This document shows positions 45,867 to 55,120 of a stretch of DNA of 64,000 bases, in pieces. The DNA lies in the NCBI RefSeq assembly GCF_014192575.1, contig NZ_JACHYC010000001.1, positions 806,001 to 870,000 of the forward strand. Direction: 5' to 3'. The position numbers were made by a program, and so were the translations under genes. The notes below the pieces were generated by a model, which saw only the letters and a list, made by a program, of their open reading frames with translations, searched no databases and was not told where the DNA came from. How positions within the stretch are numbered: the stretch's first letter is position 1; every line of letters starts with the position of its first letter. The DNA comes from Variovorax sp. Sphag1AA (GTDB lineage Bacteria; Pseudomonadota; Gammaproteobacteria; Burkholderiales; Burkholderiaceae_C).

Positions 45867-47972
45867 TTAGCTGAACGACTTGCCTTCGGCGACCAGCTTC
45901 TGGATCAAGCCCGCGGGCTGCCAGAACTTCGCGTCGTCGTGCGGGTTCTTCGCGAAACGCTTCATCGACTCGGCGACGTTGTAGAGGCCGACTTGCGATG
46001 CGTAGTGCATCGGGCCGCCGCGCCAGATCGGGAAGCCGTAGCCCGTCAGGTACACCATGTCGATGTCGCCCGACTTCGAAGCAATGCCGTCTTCGAGGAT
46101 GTGCGCGCCTTCGTTGACCAGCGAGTACACCAGGCGCTGCACGATTTCCTCGTCGGAGATCTTGCGCGGCGTGATGCCCAGTTCCTTGCGGTAGTCCTCG
46201 ATCATCTTGTTGACGAGGTCCGACGGGATCGCATCGCGCTTGCCGGCCTGGTAGTCGTACCATCCTGCCCCGGTCTTCTGGCCGAAGCGGCCCAGTTCGC
46301 ACAGCTTGTCAGCCGTGCGGCTGTACTTCATGTCGGCGATTTCGGTCGCGCGGCGCTTGCGGATCGCCCAGCCGATGTCGTTGCCGGCGAGGTCACCCAT
46401 GCGGAACGGGCCCATCGCGAAGCCGAACTTCTCGATCGCCTTGTCCACCTGCTGGGGCGTGGCACCTTCGTCGAGCAGGAAACCCGCCTGACGCGAGTAC
46501 TGCTCGATCATGCGATTGCCGATGAAGCCGTCGCACACGCCCGAGACCACGGCCGTCTTCTTGATCTTCTTGGCAATGCCCATCACGGTGGCGAGCACGT
46601 CCTTGGCGGTCTCCTTGCCGCGCACCACTTCGAGCAGCTTCATCACGTTGGCCGGGCTGAAGAAGTGCATGCCGACCACGTCCTGCGGACGCTTGGTGAA
46701 GGCGGCGATCTTGTCCACGTCGAGCGTGGAAGTGTTGGAAGCGAGGATCGCACCGGGCTTGATCACGCGATCGAGTTCGGAGAACACCTTTTCCTTGACG
46801 CCGAGCTCTTCGAACACGGCTTCGATGACGAGGTCCACATCCTTGAGGTCGTCGTAGGACAGCGTGGTCTTGAGCAGAGCCATGCGCTGGTCGTACTTGT
46901 CCTGCTTGAGCTTGCCCTTCTTGACCTGCGCTTCGTAGTTCTTCTTGATGGTCGCGACACCGCGGTCGAGCGCTTCCTGCTTCGTCTCGAGGATGGTGAC
47001 CGGGATGCCGGCATTCAGGAAATTCATCGAGATGCCGCCACCCATGGTGCCGGCGCCGATCACGCCAACCGACTTGACCGCACGCTGGGGCGTGTCGCCG
47101 GGGACGTCGGGGATGTGCGAGGCAGCGCGCTCGGCCATGAAGAGATGGCGCAGCGCGATGGATTCAGGCGTGAACATCAGCGCGGTGAAGATGCGGCGCT
47201 CTTCGGCCATGCCGTCGTCGAACTTCATCTTCGTGGCGGCTTGCACGGCATCGACGCACTTGAGCGGCGCCGGATAGTTCTTCGACATGCCGCCGACCAT
47301 ATTGCGCGCGAACTGGAAGTAGGCGTCGCCTTGCGGGTGCTTGCACGGCAGGTTGCGAACCAGCGGCAGTGCCTCGCCCGTCTTGCCGGCCACCGACTTC
47401 GCGAATTCCACTGCTTCGTCGAACAGCGATTCGGCCGAACCGGCGAGCTTGTCGAACAGCTTCTGGCCTGGCAGCGAAGCGAGGAGTTCGCTCTTGACCG
47501 GCTCGCCGCTGACGATCATGTTCAGTGCGGTTTCGACGCCGAGCACGCGCGGCAGGCGCTGCGTGCCGCCTGCGCCGGGGATCAGGCCCAGCTTGACTTC
47601 AGGCAGTGCGACATTGGTGCCGGGAGCAGCCACGCGGTAGTGGCAGCCCAGCGCGAGTTCCAGGCCACCGCCCATGCAGACGGAGTGGATCGCGGCCACG
47701 ATCGGCTTGGTCGATGCTTCGAGCGCGAGGATCACGCTCAGCAGATTGGGCTCCTGCAGCGCCTTGGGCGTGCCGAATTCCTTGATGTCCGCGCCGCCCG
47801 AGAACGCCTTGCCGGCGCCGGTGATGACGATCGCCTTGACCGCGGGATCGTCGATGGCTTTGGAGAGACCGTCAGTGATACCGATGCGCGTCGAGAAACC
47901 GAGGCCATTGACCGGAGGGTTGGTCATGGTGATCACGGCGATATCGCCGAGCACTTTGTATTCAGCCGTCAT
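45867..47972 (-). CDS. multifunctional enoyl-CoA hydratase / 3-hydroxyacyl-CoA dehydrogenase (FadB/FadJ-like)
   Basis: A 701-residue fusion. The N-terminal crotonase domain (residues 1-190) has the oxyanion segments [12 protein letters not shown] and [17 protein letters not shown]. The NAD-binding domain starts near 297 ([21 protein letters not shown]), and the C-terminal 3HCDH domains follow ([24 protein letters not shown]). It catalyses hydration and the second oxidation of beta-oxidation. First gene of the operon, 154 bases from livF, behind a candidate promoter and operator. Confidence 0.96.
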   Translation of the reverse strand: MTAEYKVLGDIAVITMTNPPVNGLGFSTRIGITDGLSKAIDDPAVKAIVITGAGKAFSGGADIKEFGTPKALQEPNLLSVILALEASTKPIVAAIHSVCMGGGLELALGCHYRVAAPGTNVALPEVKLGLIPGAGGTQRLPRVLGVETALNMIVSGEPVKSELLASLPGQKLFDKLAGSAESLFDEAVEFAKSVAGKTGEALPLVRNLPCKHPQGDAYFQFARNMVGGMSKNYPAPLKCVDAVQAATKMKFDDGMAEERRIFTALMFTPESIALRHLFMAERAASHIPDVPGDTPQRAVKSVGVIGAGTMGGGISMNFLNAGIPVTILETKQEALDRGVATIKKNYEAQVKKGKLKQDKYDQRMALLKTTLSYDDLKDVDLVIEAVFEELGVKEKVFSELDRVIKPGAILASNTSTLDVDKIAAFTKRPQDVVGMHFFSPANVMKLLEVVRGKETAKDVLATVMGIAKKIKKTAVVSGVCDGFIGNRMIEQYSRQAGFLLDEGATPQQVDKAIEKFGFAMGPFRMGDLAGNDIGWAIRKRRATEIADMKYSRTADKLCELGRFGQKTGAGWYDYQAGKRDAIPSDLVNKMIEDYRKELGITPRKISDEEIVQRLVYSLVNEGAHILEDGIASKSGDIDMVYLTGYGFPIWRGGPMHYASQVGLYNVAESMKRFAKNPHDDAKFWQPAGLIQKLVAEGKSFS

Positions 47973-48036
47973 GCTGCGTTCCTTTGGATTGGGAGAGGAT
48001 CGAAAAAACGGGGGGTTCGAAGCACTCGCGCTTTAA

Positions 48037-48054
48037 AAAGCACGAGTGTTCTTT
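48037..48054. promoter_or_regulatory. interrupted palindrome AAAGCACGA-GTGTTCTTT, candidate TetR-type operator
   Basis: Symmetric positions AAAG-x-AC-x4-GT-x-CTTT around 48045/48046 give an 18-base imperfect dyad just downstream of the predicted transcription start of the beta-oxidation operon. The layout resembles sites of TetR-family fatty-acid regulators in betaproteobacteria. I did not verify the motif against a collection. Confidence 0.45.
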
Positions 48055-48064
48055 TTTGCGTGAA

Positions 48065-48092
48065 ATTCTAGGCGTTTCGGAAGTCGCCGCAA
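48065..48092 (-). promoter_or_regulatory. candidate promoter of the beta-oxidation operon
   Basis: On the minus strand TTGCGG (48092-48087) and TAGAAT (48070-48065) are separated by 16 bases. The start would fall near 48058, with the dyad at 48037-48054 immediately downstream, as expected for repression. The -10 matches consensus at 5 of 6, the -35 only at 3 of 6. Confidence 0.45.
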
Positions 48093-48126
48093 TGGCGTTA
48101 GTCGCTACCGAGACAACCCTGGAGGC

Positions 48127-48822
48127 TCAGACCTCGAGCCATTCCTTGCGCGTGGCCCCATCGGCACGCAGGCTGTCGGGCGTGCCGTCGAACACGATGC
48201 TGCCGTGGCCCATGACGAGCGCACGGTCGGAGATCTGCATCGCGATGGTCAGTTTCTGCTCGATCAGCAGCACCGAGATGCCCTTGTCCTTGAGGGTGCG
48301 CAAGTACTGCCCCACCAGCTCGACGATCTTCGGCGCGAGGCCTTCGGTGGGCTCGTCGATGATGATCAGGTCTGGGTCGCCCATCAGGGTGCGGCACAGC
48401 GTCAGCATCTGCTGCTCGCCGCCCGAGAGCACGCCGGCCTCAGTGTGCTGGCGCTCCTTGAGGCGCGGGAACATGCCGTACATGTCATCGAAGGACCAGC
48501 GGCTGCCCTTGCCCGATCCCTTCTGTCCGAGCAGAAGGTTCTGGTGCACGGTGAGCTTCGGAAAGATGTCGCGGTTCTCGGGCACGTAGCCGATGCCGAG
48601 GTGCGCGATCTCGTATGCCTTGCGGCGCAGGATGTCCTTCTCTTTCCAATGCAGTGAGCCTTCGGCATGCACGAGGCCCATGATGGCCTTCGCGGTGGTC
48701 GACCGGCCGGAGCCGTTTCGGCCCAGCAGCGCGACGATTTCGCCGGGGCGCACGTCAAACGAAACACCATGCAACACATGGCTCTTGCCGTAATAGGCGT
48801 GGATGTCTTGGAGTTTCAGCAT
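48127..48822 (-). CDS. livF: branched-chain amino acid-type ABC transporter ATPase LivF
   Basis: A 231-residue ATPase with LSGGEQQML signature, Walker B LIIIDEPTEG and the H-loop replaced by EQKL, as in many LivF. The Walker A motif reads GRNGSGRST (34-42): the catalytic lysine is replaced by Arg40 (CGG codon). Arg at this position also seems to occur in other betaproteobacterial LivF proteins from memory, but is unusual for an ABC ATPase. It is the last gene of the liv cluster and starts 1 base after the livG stop. Confidence 0.93.
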   Translation of the reverse strand: MLKLQDIHAYYGKSHVLHGVSFDVRPGEIVALLGRNGSGRSTTAKAIMGLVHAEGSLHWKEKDILRRKAYEIAHLGIGYVPENRDIFPKLTVHQNLLLGQKGSGKGSRWSFDDMYGMFPRLKERQHTEAGVLSGGEQQMLTLCRTLMGDPDLIIIDEPTEGLAPKIVELVGQYLRTLKDKGISVLLIEQKLTIAMQISDRALVMGHGSIVFDGTPDSLRADGATRKEWLEV

Positions 48823-48823
48823 G

Positions 48824-49612
48824 TCAGTGCCCTGCACCTTGCGCGTCGGCAACCGACGAACCGAGATAGGCCTCTTGCACGCGCGCGTTGGCGCGCACCG
48901 CGGCCGGCGTGTCGAAGGCGATGACTTCGCCATAGACCACCACCGCGATCTTGTCGGCCAGGCCAAACACCACACCCATGTCGTGCTCCACCGTGAGCAG
49001 CGTCTTGCCGACCGTGACCTGCTTGATGAGCGAGATGAAGTGCTGCGTCTCCGTCTTGCTCATTCCGGCCGTGGGCTCGTCGAGCAGGATCACGTCGGCA
49101 CCACCGGCGATGGTCACGCCGATCTCCAGCGCACGCTGTTCGGCATACGTGAGGTTGACCGCGAGCACATCGCGCTTCTTGCCGAGACCAACCTGCTGGA
49201 TCAGCTCTTCGGTGCGCGCGTTCGCATCGTCGAGGTTCGACAGGAAACGCAGGAAGGTGTAGCGGTAGCCAAGGCTCCACAGCACGCCGCAGCGCAGGTT
49301 CTCGAACACGCTGAGCTTCGGGAAGATGTTCGTGATCTGGAAGCTGCGCGAGAGGCCCAGCCGGTTGATCTCGAACGGCCGCATGCCGTCGATACGCTTG
49401 CCATTCAGCAGCACTTCGCCGCTCGTAGGTGCGAGCCGCCCGCTGATCAGGTTGAACAGCGTGGACTTGCCCGCGCCGTTCGGCCCGATGATCGCGATAC
49501 GATCGCCTGCCTCGATGGCGAGGTCCACGCCGCGAATGATCTCCGTCTTGCCGAAGCTCTTGCGCAGGCCCTTGAGTTCGATGGCGTGCGTCTTGTTCTG
49601 AACTGCGCTCAT
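48824..49612 (-). CDS. livG: branched-chain amino acid-type ABC transporter ATPase LivG
   Basis: A 262-residue ATPase with intact Walker A GPNGAGKST, signature LTYAEQRALE (a variant of LSYGEQR), Walker B VILLDEPTAGM and switch histidine VEHDM. It pairs with LivF, whose Walker A lysine is replaced. The start overlaps the livM stop by 4 bases. Confidence 0.95.
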   Translation of the reverse strand: MSAVQNKTHAIELKGLRKSFGKTEIIRGVDLAIEAGDRIAIIGPNGAGKSTLFNLISGRLAPTSGEVLLNGKRIDGMRPFEINRLGLSRSFQITNIFPKLSVFENLRCGVLWSLGYRYTFLRFLSNLDDANARTEELIQQVGLGKKRDVLAVNLTYAEQRALEIGVTIAGGADVILLDEPTAGMSKTETQHFISLIKQVTVGKTLLTVEHDMGVVFGLADKIAVVVYGEVIAFDTPAAVRANARVQEAYLGSSVADAQGAGH

Positions 49613-50922
49613 GCCAGTTCCCTCCTCTTGATTTCGGCTTCGATTTCTTCCTGCGCCTGCCCCCAGACACGCACGAAGCGGCGGCGGACCACTTCCAGCA
49701 GGCCAAGACCGACCAGCAGGACCACCGACGCGCCGAACCAGCTCATGAATGCCGAGGTGTCGAGGGTCACGCCCATGAACTCGACCGTCGGACCCAGGGC
49801 CGAGTTGAGCTGGATGTGATAGATCATCTCGATGATCGCGGCAGCACCGATGACCAACGGGATCGCGGTCAGCACCAGGCCTCCATACAAGCCCCAGAAG
49901 CGCTTGAACTTGCCGAACTTCGCGACGCGCAGGTTCATCATGATCAGGCTCGCAATGCCACCGGGCGCGAACATCACCATGAAGACGAACACCAGCCCGA
50001 AGTAGAGCTGCCAGGCCTTGGTGAGTTCCGACAGCAGCACCGCGGCGAACACCAGCAGCACCGCGCCGATGATCGGCCCGAAGAAGAAGATCGCGCCGCC
50101 GAGGAAGGTGAACAGCAGGTAGCTGCCCGAGCGGAAGGCATTGAGGCTGTCCGCCGCATTCACGATCTCGAAGTTGATCGCTGCGAGGCCACCACCGATG
50201 CCGGCGAAGAAGCCCGCGATGATGAAGGCGAAGTAGCGCACCCGCTGGGTGTTGTAGCCGATGAACTCCACCCGCTCCGGGTTGTCGCGCACTGCGTTCA
50301 GGATGCGTCCGAGCGGCGTGCCGGTGAAGGCATACATCAGCCCGGTGCAGATGAAGCAGTACACGGCGATCAGGTAGTAGACCTGGTTCTGCGGCCCGAA
50401 GGTGATGCCGAAGAAGGGCTTGCCATAGACGCGGTCGGTGGTCACGCCGCCCTCGCCGCCGAAGAAGCCGGGGAACATCAGCGCCATCGAGGCGACGAGC
50501 TCACCGATACCCAGCGTGATCATCGCGAAGGTCGTGCCTGACTTCTTGGTGGTGACGTAGCCGAAGAGGATCGCGAAGAAGCTCCCCGCAAGGCCGCCGA
50601 TGATCGGGATCAGCACCAGCGGGATCGGCCAGCCGCCCTTGCCCGCGAGATTCATCGCATGGATGGCGATGAACGAGCCGAGGCCGACATAGACCGCATG
50701 CCCGAAGCTGAGCATGCCGCCCTGTCCGAGCAGGATGTTGTAGCTCAGGCAGATGATGATCAGATAGCCCATCTGCGAGAGCATCGTGAGCGCCAGGCTG
50801 CTCTTGAAGATCATCGGCGCGACGATCAGGGCGATCGCGAACAGCGTCCAGATAAAGATGCGCCCGAGGTTCCAGGGCTTGAAGCGGTAGTACGCGGGTG
50901 CGCTTGTGGTGGTGGAAGTCAT
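49609..50922 (-). CDS. livM: branched-chain amino acid-type ABC transporter permease LivM
   Basis: A 437-residue permease with about ten hydrophobic helices and the LivM signatures GQGGMLSFGHAVYVGLGSF and NPERVEFIGYN. Its C-terminal 100 residues include two extra hydrophobic helices beyond the usual LivM length. It forms the channel with LivH. Confidence 0.94.
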   Translation of the reverse strand: MTSTTTSAPAYYRFKPWNLGRIFIWTLFAIALIVAPMIFKSSLALTMLSQMGYLIIICLSYNILLGQGGMLSFGHAVYVGLGSFIAIHAMNLAGKGGWPIPLVLIPIIGGLAGSFFAILFGYVTTKKSGTTFAMITLGIGELVASMALMFPGFFGGEGGVTTDRVYGKPFFGITFGPQNQVYYLIAVYCFICTGLMYAFTGTPLGRILNAVRDNPERVEFIGYNTQRVRYFAFIIAGFFAGIGGGLAAINFEIVNAADSLNAFRSGSYLLFTFLGGAIFFFGPIIGAVLLVFAAVLLSELTKAWQLYFGLVFVFMVMFAPGGIASLIMMNLRVAKFGKFKRFWGLYGGLVLTAIPLVIGAAAIIEMIYHIQLNSALGPTVEFMGVTLDTSAFMSWFGASVVLLVGLGLLEVVRRRFVRVWGQAQEEIEAEIKRRELA

Positions 50923-50925
50923 GTG

Positions 50926-51879
50926 TCAGTCCTCCCGCGTGCCGAGGAGGCCCTTCGGCCTGAAGATGAGGATCAGGACGAGGAAGAGATACGGAAGGAT
51001 CGGCGCGACCTGCGAGATCGTGAGATTGAGCAGCGGATAGCCGAACGTGCTTTCGTTCACCGCGAAGCCGATCGCTCGCAGTCCGGTCGCCATCGACTGG
51101 TCGAGCGCGACCGCGAAGGTCTGCACGATGCCGATCAGCAGCGACGCGAGGAACGCACCCGCGAGCGAGCCGAGACCGCCCACGACGACCACCACGAAGA
51201 TGATCGAGCCCACCGAAGCCGCCATTGCAGGCTCGGTCACGTAGGTATTGCCGCCCACCACGCCCGCAAGACCCGCGAGCGCGGCACCGCCGCCGAACAC
51301 CAGCATGAAGACGCGCGGCACGTTGTGGCCCAGCGCCTCGACCATTTCCGGATGCTTGAGCGCCGCCTGGATCACGAGGCCGATGCGCGTACGCGTCAGC
51401 AGCAGCCACACCGACAGCAGCATCAGCAGCGCGACCAGCATGATGAAGGAACGCGACTTGGGGAACTGCGTGCCGAACAGCGTGAAGAGCGGCCCCTGCA
51501 GTTGCGTCGGAAGGCCGTAGGGCACGGTGGAGCGGCCCCAGACGAGCTGCACCACTTCAAGAATCAGGAACGACAAGCCGAAGGTCACCAGCAGTTCGGG
51601 CACATGGCCGTACTTGTGCACGCGACGCAGGCTGTAGCGCTCGAAAGCGGCACCCATGGCGCCAACCAGCAGCGGCGCGATGAACAGCGCCGGCCAGAAT
51701 CCGACGACGCCGGAGATGGTGTAGGCCAGGTAGGCCCCAAGCATGTAGAAGCTGGTGTGCGCAAAGTTGAGCACGCCCATCATGCTGAAGATCAGCGTCA
51801 GGCCAGAGCTCAGCATGAACAACAGCAAGCCGTAGCTCACGCCGTTGAGCAGCGAGATGACGAAGAATTCGACGGTCAT
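50926..51879 (-). CDS. livH: branched-chain amino acid-type ABC transporter permease LivH
   Basis: A 317-residue permease with eight or so helices and LivH signatures NGVSYGLLLFMLSSGLTLIFSMMG-like start and GGLGSLAGAFLASLLIGIVQTF. It starts 3 bases upstream of livM and lies downstream of an intrinsic terminator-like hairpin that follows the binding-protein gene. Confidence 0.94.
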   Translation of the reverse strand: MTVEFFVISLLNGVSYGLLLFMLSSGLTLIFSMMGVLNFAHTSFYMLGAYLAYTISGVVGFWPALFIAPLLVGAMGAAFERYSLRRVHKYGHVPELLVTFGLSFLILEVVQLVWGRSTVPYGLPTQLQGPLFTLFGTQFPKSRSFIMLVALLMLLSVWLLLTRTRIGLVIQAALKHPEMVEALGHNVPRVFMLVFGGGAALAGLAGVVGGNTYVTEPAMAASVGSIIFVVVVVGGLGSLAGAFLASLLIGIVQTFAVALDQSMATGLRAIGFAVNESTFGYPLLNLTISQVAPILPYLFLVLILIFRPKGLLGTRED

Positions 51880-51894
51880 CGATCGTTAGGTCAC

Positions 51895-51934
51895 GTTGAA
51901 AAAGAAAGAGGCCCGAGTGTTGAAGTCGGGCCTC
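51895..51934 (-). terminator. intrinsic terminator/attenuator between the binding-protein gene and livH
   Basis: On the minus strand a perfect 9-base-pair stem (GAGGCCCGA / TCGGGCCTC, 51934-51926 and 51916-51908) with a 9-base loop is followed by the U-rich run TTTCTTTTT (51907-51899). It lies between the binding-protein stop (51961) and livH (51879), so partial termination would give more binding protein than permease. Confidence 0.8.
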
Positions 51935-51960
51935 GACCGGTCAAGCTGCCTGAAGATGTA

Positions 51961-53199
51961 TCAGGAGCTCGGACGCTTCATCTCGCACGTCGTCGGCGTG
52001 CTTGCGACATACGGCTCGTAGTACTTCACCGGAACGAAGGTGTAGCCGGTGCCTTCCTGGTCGATCGGGTACTTGCCGCCGGCCTTTTCCCACTTCGCGA
52101 TGTAGAGGCCCTGCTGGAGCTGGTGGTCGGTCTTGCGCATCTCGACGTCACCGTTGAAGCTCTTGAAGCGCATGCCTTCGAGCACCGGCGCGACCTTGAC
52201 CGGATCGGTGGACTTGGCCTTGGCGAAGGCGTCGCTCAGCATCGTCAGTGCGGTGTAGGCCGACTGCGTGTAGAGGTCTTCCTTGAACTTCTTGTTGAAC
52301 TCGTTGCTCAGGCGCTCGATCTCGCCGCCCATGTTCGAGTGGCCGTACGCGACCTGGTACACCTTGCCTGCCGAGGCCGCACCCATGGCGGTCGGCGTGC
52401 CGCTCACGCTGCCGTAGTAGGTGAAGAACTTGACGTTGTTCATGCCGGCGTCGTTGGCCGCCTTGATCAGCAGCGCCAGGTCGGAGCCCCAGTTGCCGGT
52501 GATGACGGTGTCCGCGCCCGATGCCTTGATCTTGGCCACGTACGGCGCGAAGTCCCGCACCTGTGCCAGTGGGTGGAGGTCTTCGCCGACGATCTGGATG
52601 TCAGGACGCTTGCGCGCGAGGTTTTCCTTCGCGTACTTGGCAACCTGCACACCGTGCGAGTAGTTCTGGTTGAGCAGGTAGACCTTCTTGATGTCCGGCT
52701 GGTCCTTCATGAAGGTGGTCATTGCTTCCATCTTCATGGACGTGTCGGCATCGAGCCGGAAGTGCCAGTAGCTGCACTTGCTGTTGGTCAGATCAGGGTC
52801 GACCGCCGCGTAGTTGATGTAGAGCGCTTCCTTGCCCGGGTTGCGGGCGTTGTTCTTCTCCAGCGCGTCGATGATCGCCAGCGCCGCGCCCGAGCCGTTG
52901 CCCTGCAGCACGTAGCGTGCGCCCTGGTCCATTGCCGAGCGCAATGCGCTGGTGGTTTCCTGCGGGCTCAGCTTGTTGTCGATGCCGATGATCTCGAACT
53001 TGACGCCGGCGGCGTTCTTCTTGTTGAACTCTTCAGTCAGGAACTGATAGGTCTTCAACTGGTTGGTGCCGACCGCGGCCATCAGGCCCGAAAGCGGGTC
53101 GAGCCACGCGACTTTCACGGTCTCGCCTTTCTGCGCGAGGGCACCGGTGGCGCAAGCCGCAAGCACGGCAGCGGTTGCGAATTTCAGAGCGAACTTCAT
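51961..53199 (-). CDS. Liv-type ABC transporter substrate-binding protein
   Basis: A 412-residue periplasmic binding protein. The signal peptide MKFALKFATAAVLAACATGALA is cleaved after ALA (about residue 23). The Peripla_BP_6 fold carries WLDPLSGLMAAVGTNQL and ITGNWGSDLALLIKAANDAGM. Such proteins in this family bind branched-chain amino acids, amides, or aromatic and organic acids. The adjacent acyl-CoA ligase hints at an organic acid. Preceded by its own promoter at 53238-53267. Confidence 0.95.
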   Translation of the reverse strand: MKFALKFATAAVLAACATGALAQKGETVKVAWLDPLSGLMAAVGTNQLKTYQFLTEEFNKKNAAGVKFEIIGIDNKLSPQETTSALRSAMDQGARYVLQGNGSGAALAIIDALEKNNARNPGKEALYINYAAVDPDLTNSKCSYWHFRLDADTSMKMEAMTTFMKDQPDIKKVYLLNQNYSHGVQVAKYAKENLARKRPDIQIVGEDLHPLAQVRDFAPYVAKIKASGADTVITGNWGSDLALLIKAANDAGMNNVKFFTYYGSVSGTPTAMGAASAGKVYQVAYGHSNMGGEIERLSNEFNKKFKEDLYTQSAYTALTMLSDAFAKAKSTDPVKVAPVLEGMRFKSFNGDVEMRKTDHQLQQGLYIAKWEKAGGKYPIDQEGTGYTFVPVKYYEPYVASTPTTCEMKRPSS

Positions 53200-53237
53200 T
53201 GCGTGTCTCCTGGTCAGCTGTCGAAATGCGGGACGAG

Positions 53238-53267
53238 ATTACAAGTGTTTGGAACCTCGCCCGTCAG
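53238..53267 (-). promoter_or_regulatory. candidate promoter of the binding-protein/liv operon
   Basis: On the minus strand CTGACG (53267-53262) and TGTAAT (53243-53238) are 18 bases apart, each matching consensus at 4-5 of 6 positions. This would start transcription near 53231, about 32 bases before the binding-protein ATG at 53199, with an AGGAGA ribosome-binding site between. Confidence 0.45.
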
Positions 53268-53361
53268 GGAATGCCCGTAAGGAAATTGCCGCCGGGCCGG
53301 TTTCTATCACCCAGGCGACAGAGCGCCTCCAGTTGGTGCTACCCGGCGGTAGAAATCCGGC

Positions 53362-55005
53362 TCAAACGCCGGGAAGTTTGTAGTCGCGCAGCAAGTCCCG
53401 CAGCCGGGTCTTGAGTATTTTTCCGGTCGCGCCGAGGGGAATGGCGTCGACGAAGACCACGTCGTCCGGGATCTGCCATTTGGCCGTCTTGCCTTGGTAG
53501 AAGGCGAGCAGCTCGTCGCGCGTGACTTCGGCGCCGGGTTTCTTCACCACCACCACGATCGGCCGCTCGTCCCATTTGGGATGGAACACGCCGATGCAGG
53601 CCGCCATTGCGACCGCCGGATGGGCCACGGCGATGTTCTCGATGTCGATGGAGCTGATCCATTCGCCGCCGGACTTGATGACGTCCTTGCTGCGATCGGT
53701 GATCTGCAGGAAGCCGTCGGCGTCGATGGTCGCGACGTCGCCGGTCGGGAACCAGCCCCTTCCGTTGTCATCGTTGACCAGCGGATTGCCGCCCTCGCCC
53801 TTGAAGTATTCCTTGACCACCCAGGGGCCTTTGACCAGCAGGTCGCCATAGGCCTTGCCGTCCCACGGCAGATCCTTGCCGTCGGCATCGACGATCTTCA
53901 TGTCCACCCCGAAGATCGCGCGGCCCTGCTTCATGCGGATCGCGGTCTGCTCTTCGGGCGACATCTCGAGGTGCTTGTTCTTCAGCGTGCACAGGGTGCC
54001 GAGCGGCGACATCTCGGTCATGCCCCAGGCGTGCAGCACCTCGACACCGTACTGTTGCTGGAACGCATTGATCATGGCCGGCGGGCAGGCGGAGCCGCCA
54101 ATCACCGTGCGCTTGAGCGTCGAGAAGCGCAGTCCGTTGGCCTGCAGGTGGCCCAGCAGCATCTGCCACACGGTCGGCACGCCGGCGGCGAAGCTGACCT
54201 TCTCGGCTTCGATCAGTTCATAGACCGACTTGCCGTCGAGCGCCGGGCCTGGGAACACGACCTTGGCGCCGACCAGCGCGGCCGAGTATGGAATGCCCCA
54301 CGCGTTGACGTGGAACATCGGCACCACCGGCAGCACCGAATCGCGCGCGGACAGGGTCATCACGTCGGGCAAGGCCGCCGCATAGGCATGCAGCAAGGTC
54401 GAGCGATGGCTGTACAGCGCCGCCTTCGGGTTGCCCGTGGTGCCGCTCGTGTAGCACATGCTGGACGCCGAGTTCTCGTCGAAGCTCGGCCAGGCATAGT
54501 CGGTGGAGCGCTGACCCATCCAGGTTTCGTAGCTCACCAGATTGGGGATGCCGCTGTCGGCCGGCAGCTTGTCGGCGTCGCACAGCGCGATCCACTTCTT
54601 CACCGTGGGGCACCTGGCATGCACTGCCTGCACCAGCGGCAGGAAGGTCATGTCGAAGCAGAGGATCTGGTCTTCGGCATGGTTCGCGATCCACGCGATC
54701 TGGTCCGGATGCAGGCGCGGGTTGATGGTGTGCAGGACGCGGCCGGAGCCGCTCACGCCGTAGTAAAGCTCCAGATGGCGATAGCCATTCCAGGCCAACG
54801 TTGCGACACGATCGCTGAACAGAAGTTGTTCGTCGTCAAGCGCATTGGCCACCTGCCGCGAACGCGCGGCGATCTGGCGCCACGTGGTGCGGTGGATGTC
54901 GCCTTCCACCCTGCGCGAGACGATTTCAGCGTCGCCGTGATGGCGCTCGGCGAACTCGATCAGCGACGAGATCAGCAACGGTTGGTCCTGCATCAAACCC
55001 AGCAT
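53362..55005 (-). CDS. acyl-CoA synthetase (AMP-forming), long-chain or methylthiopropionate-type
   Basis: A 547-residue ANL-family ligase. The P-loop is [18 protein letters not shown], and A8 hinge/core motifs include [39 protein letters not shown] text and the catalytic lysine in [15 protein letters not shown]. It activates a carboxylic acid to its CoA ester. The [12 protein letters not shown] stretch resembles 3-methylmercaptopropionyl-CoA and medium-chain ligases. It is located just upstream of the liv transporter and the beta-oxidation operon, all on one strand. Confidence 0.93.
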   Translation of the reverse strand: MLGLMQDQPLLISSLIEFAERHHGDAEIVSRRVEGDIHRTTWRQIAARSRQVANALDDEQLLFSDRVATLAWNGYRHLELYYGVSGSGRVLHTINPRLHPDQIAWIANHAEDQILCFDMTFLPLVQAVHARCPTVKKWIALCDADKLPADSGIPNLVSYETWMGQRSTDYAWPSFDENSASSMCYTSGTTGNPKAALYSHRSTLLHAYAAALPDVMTLSARDSVLPVVPMFHVNAWGIPYSAALVGAKVVFPGPALDGKSVYELIEAEKVSFAAGVPTVWQMLLGHLQANGLRFSTLKRTVIGGSACPPAMINAFQQQYGVEVLHAWGMTEMSPLGTLCTLKNKHLEMSPEEQTAIRMKQGRAIFGVDMKIVDADGKDLPWDGKAYGDLLVKGPWVVKEYFKGEGGNPLVNDDNGRGWFPTGDVATIDADGFLQITDRSKDVIKSGGEWISSIDIENIAVAHPAVAMAACIGVFHPKWDERPIVVVVKKPGAEVTRDELLAFYQGKTAKWQIPDDVVFVDAIPLGATGKILKTRLRDLLRDYKLPGV

Positions 55006-55120
55006 CTAATGGCTCCTTTTCAAACGGGCTTTGGTCTTTGGTATTCGGGCCCGAGGTTCGCCCACCGGGGCGCCGCACACAATGACAGAAACCCGCAGTC
55101 TGTGAGCGCCGCTCCGGTGG

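Noticed and set aside
45573..48071. 832-codon plus-strand open frame
   Set aside because: Antisense to the fadB-like gene, with low-complexity His/Arg/Val composition and no recognisable domain.
50659..53280. 873-codon plus-strand open frame
   Set aside because: Antisense to livM, livH and the binding-protein gene, all of which have strong family motifs.
55006..55120. Gap between the esterase and ligase genes as a possible regulatory RNA
   Set aside because: Only short GC palindromes such as TCGGGCCCGA; no promoter-terminator pair or conserved fold can be seen.
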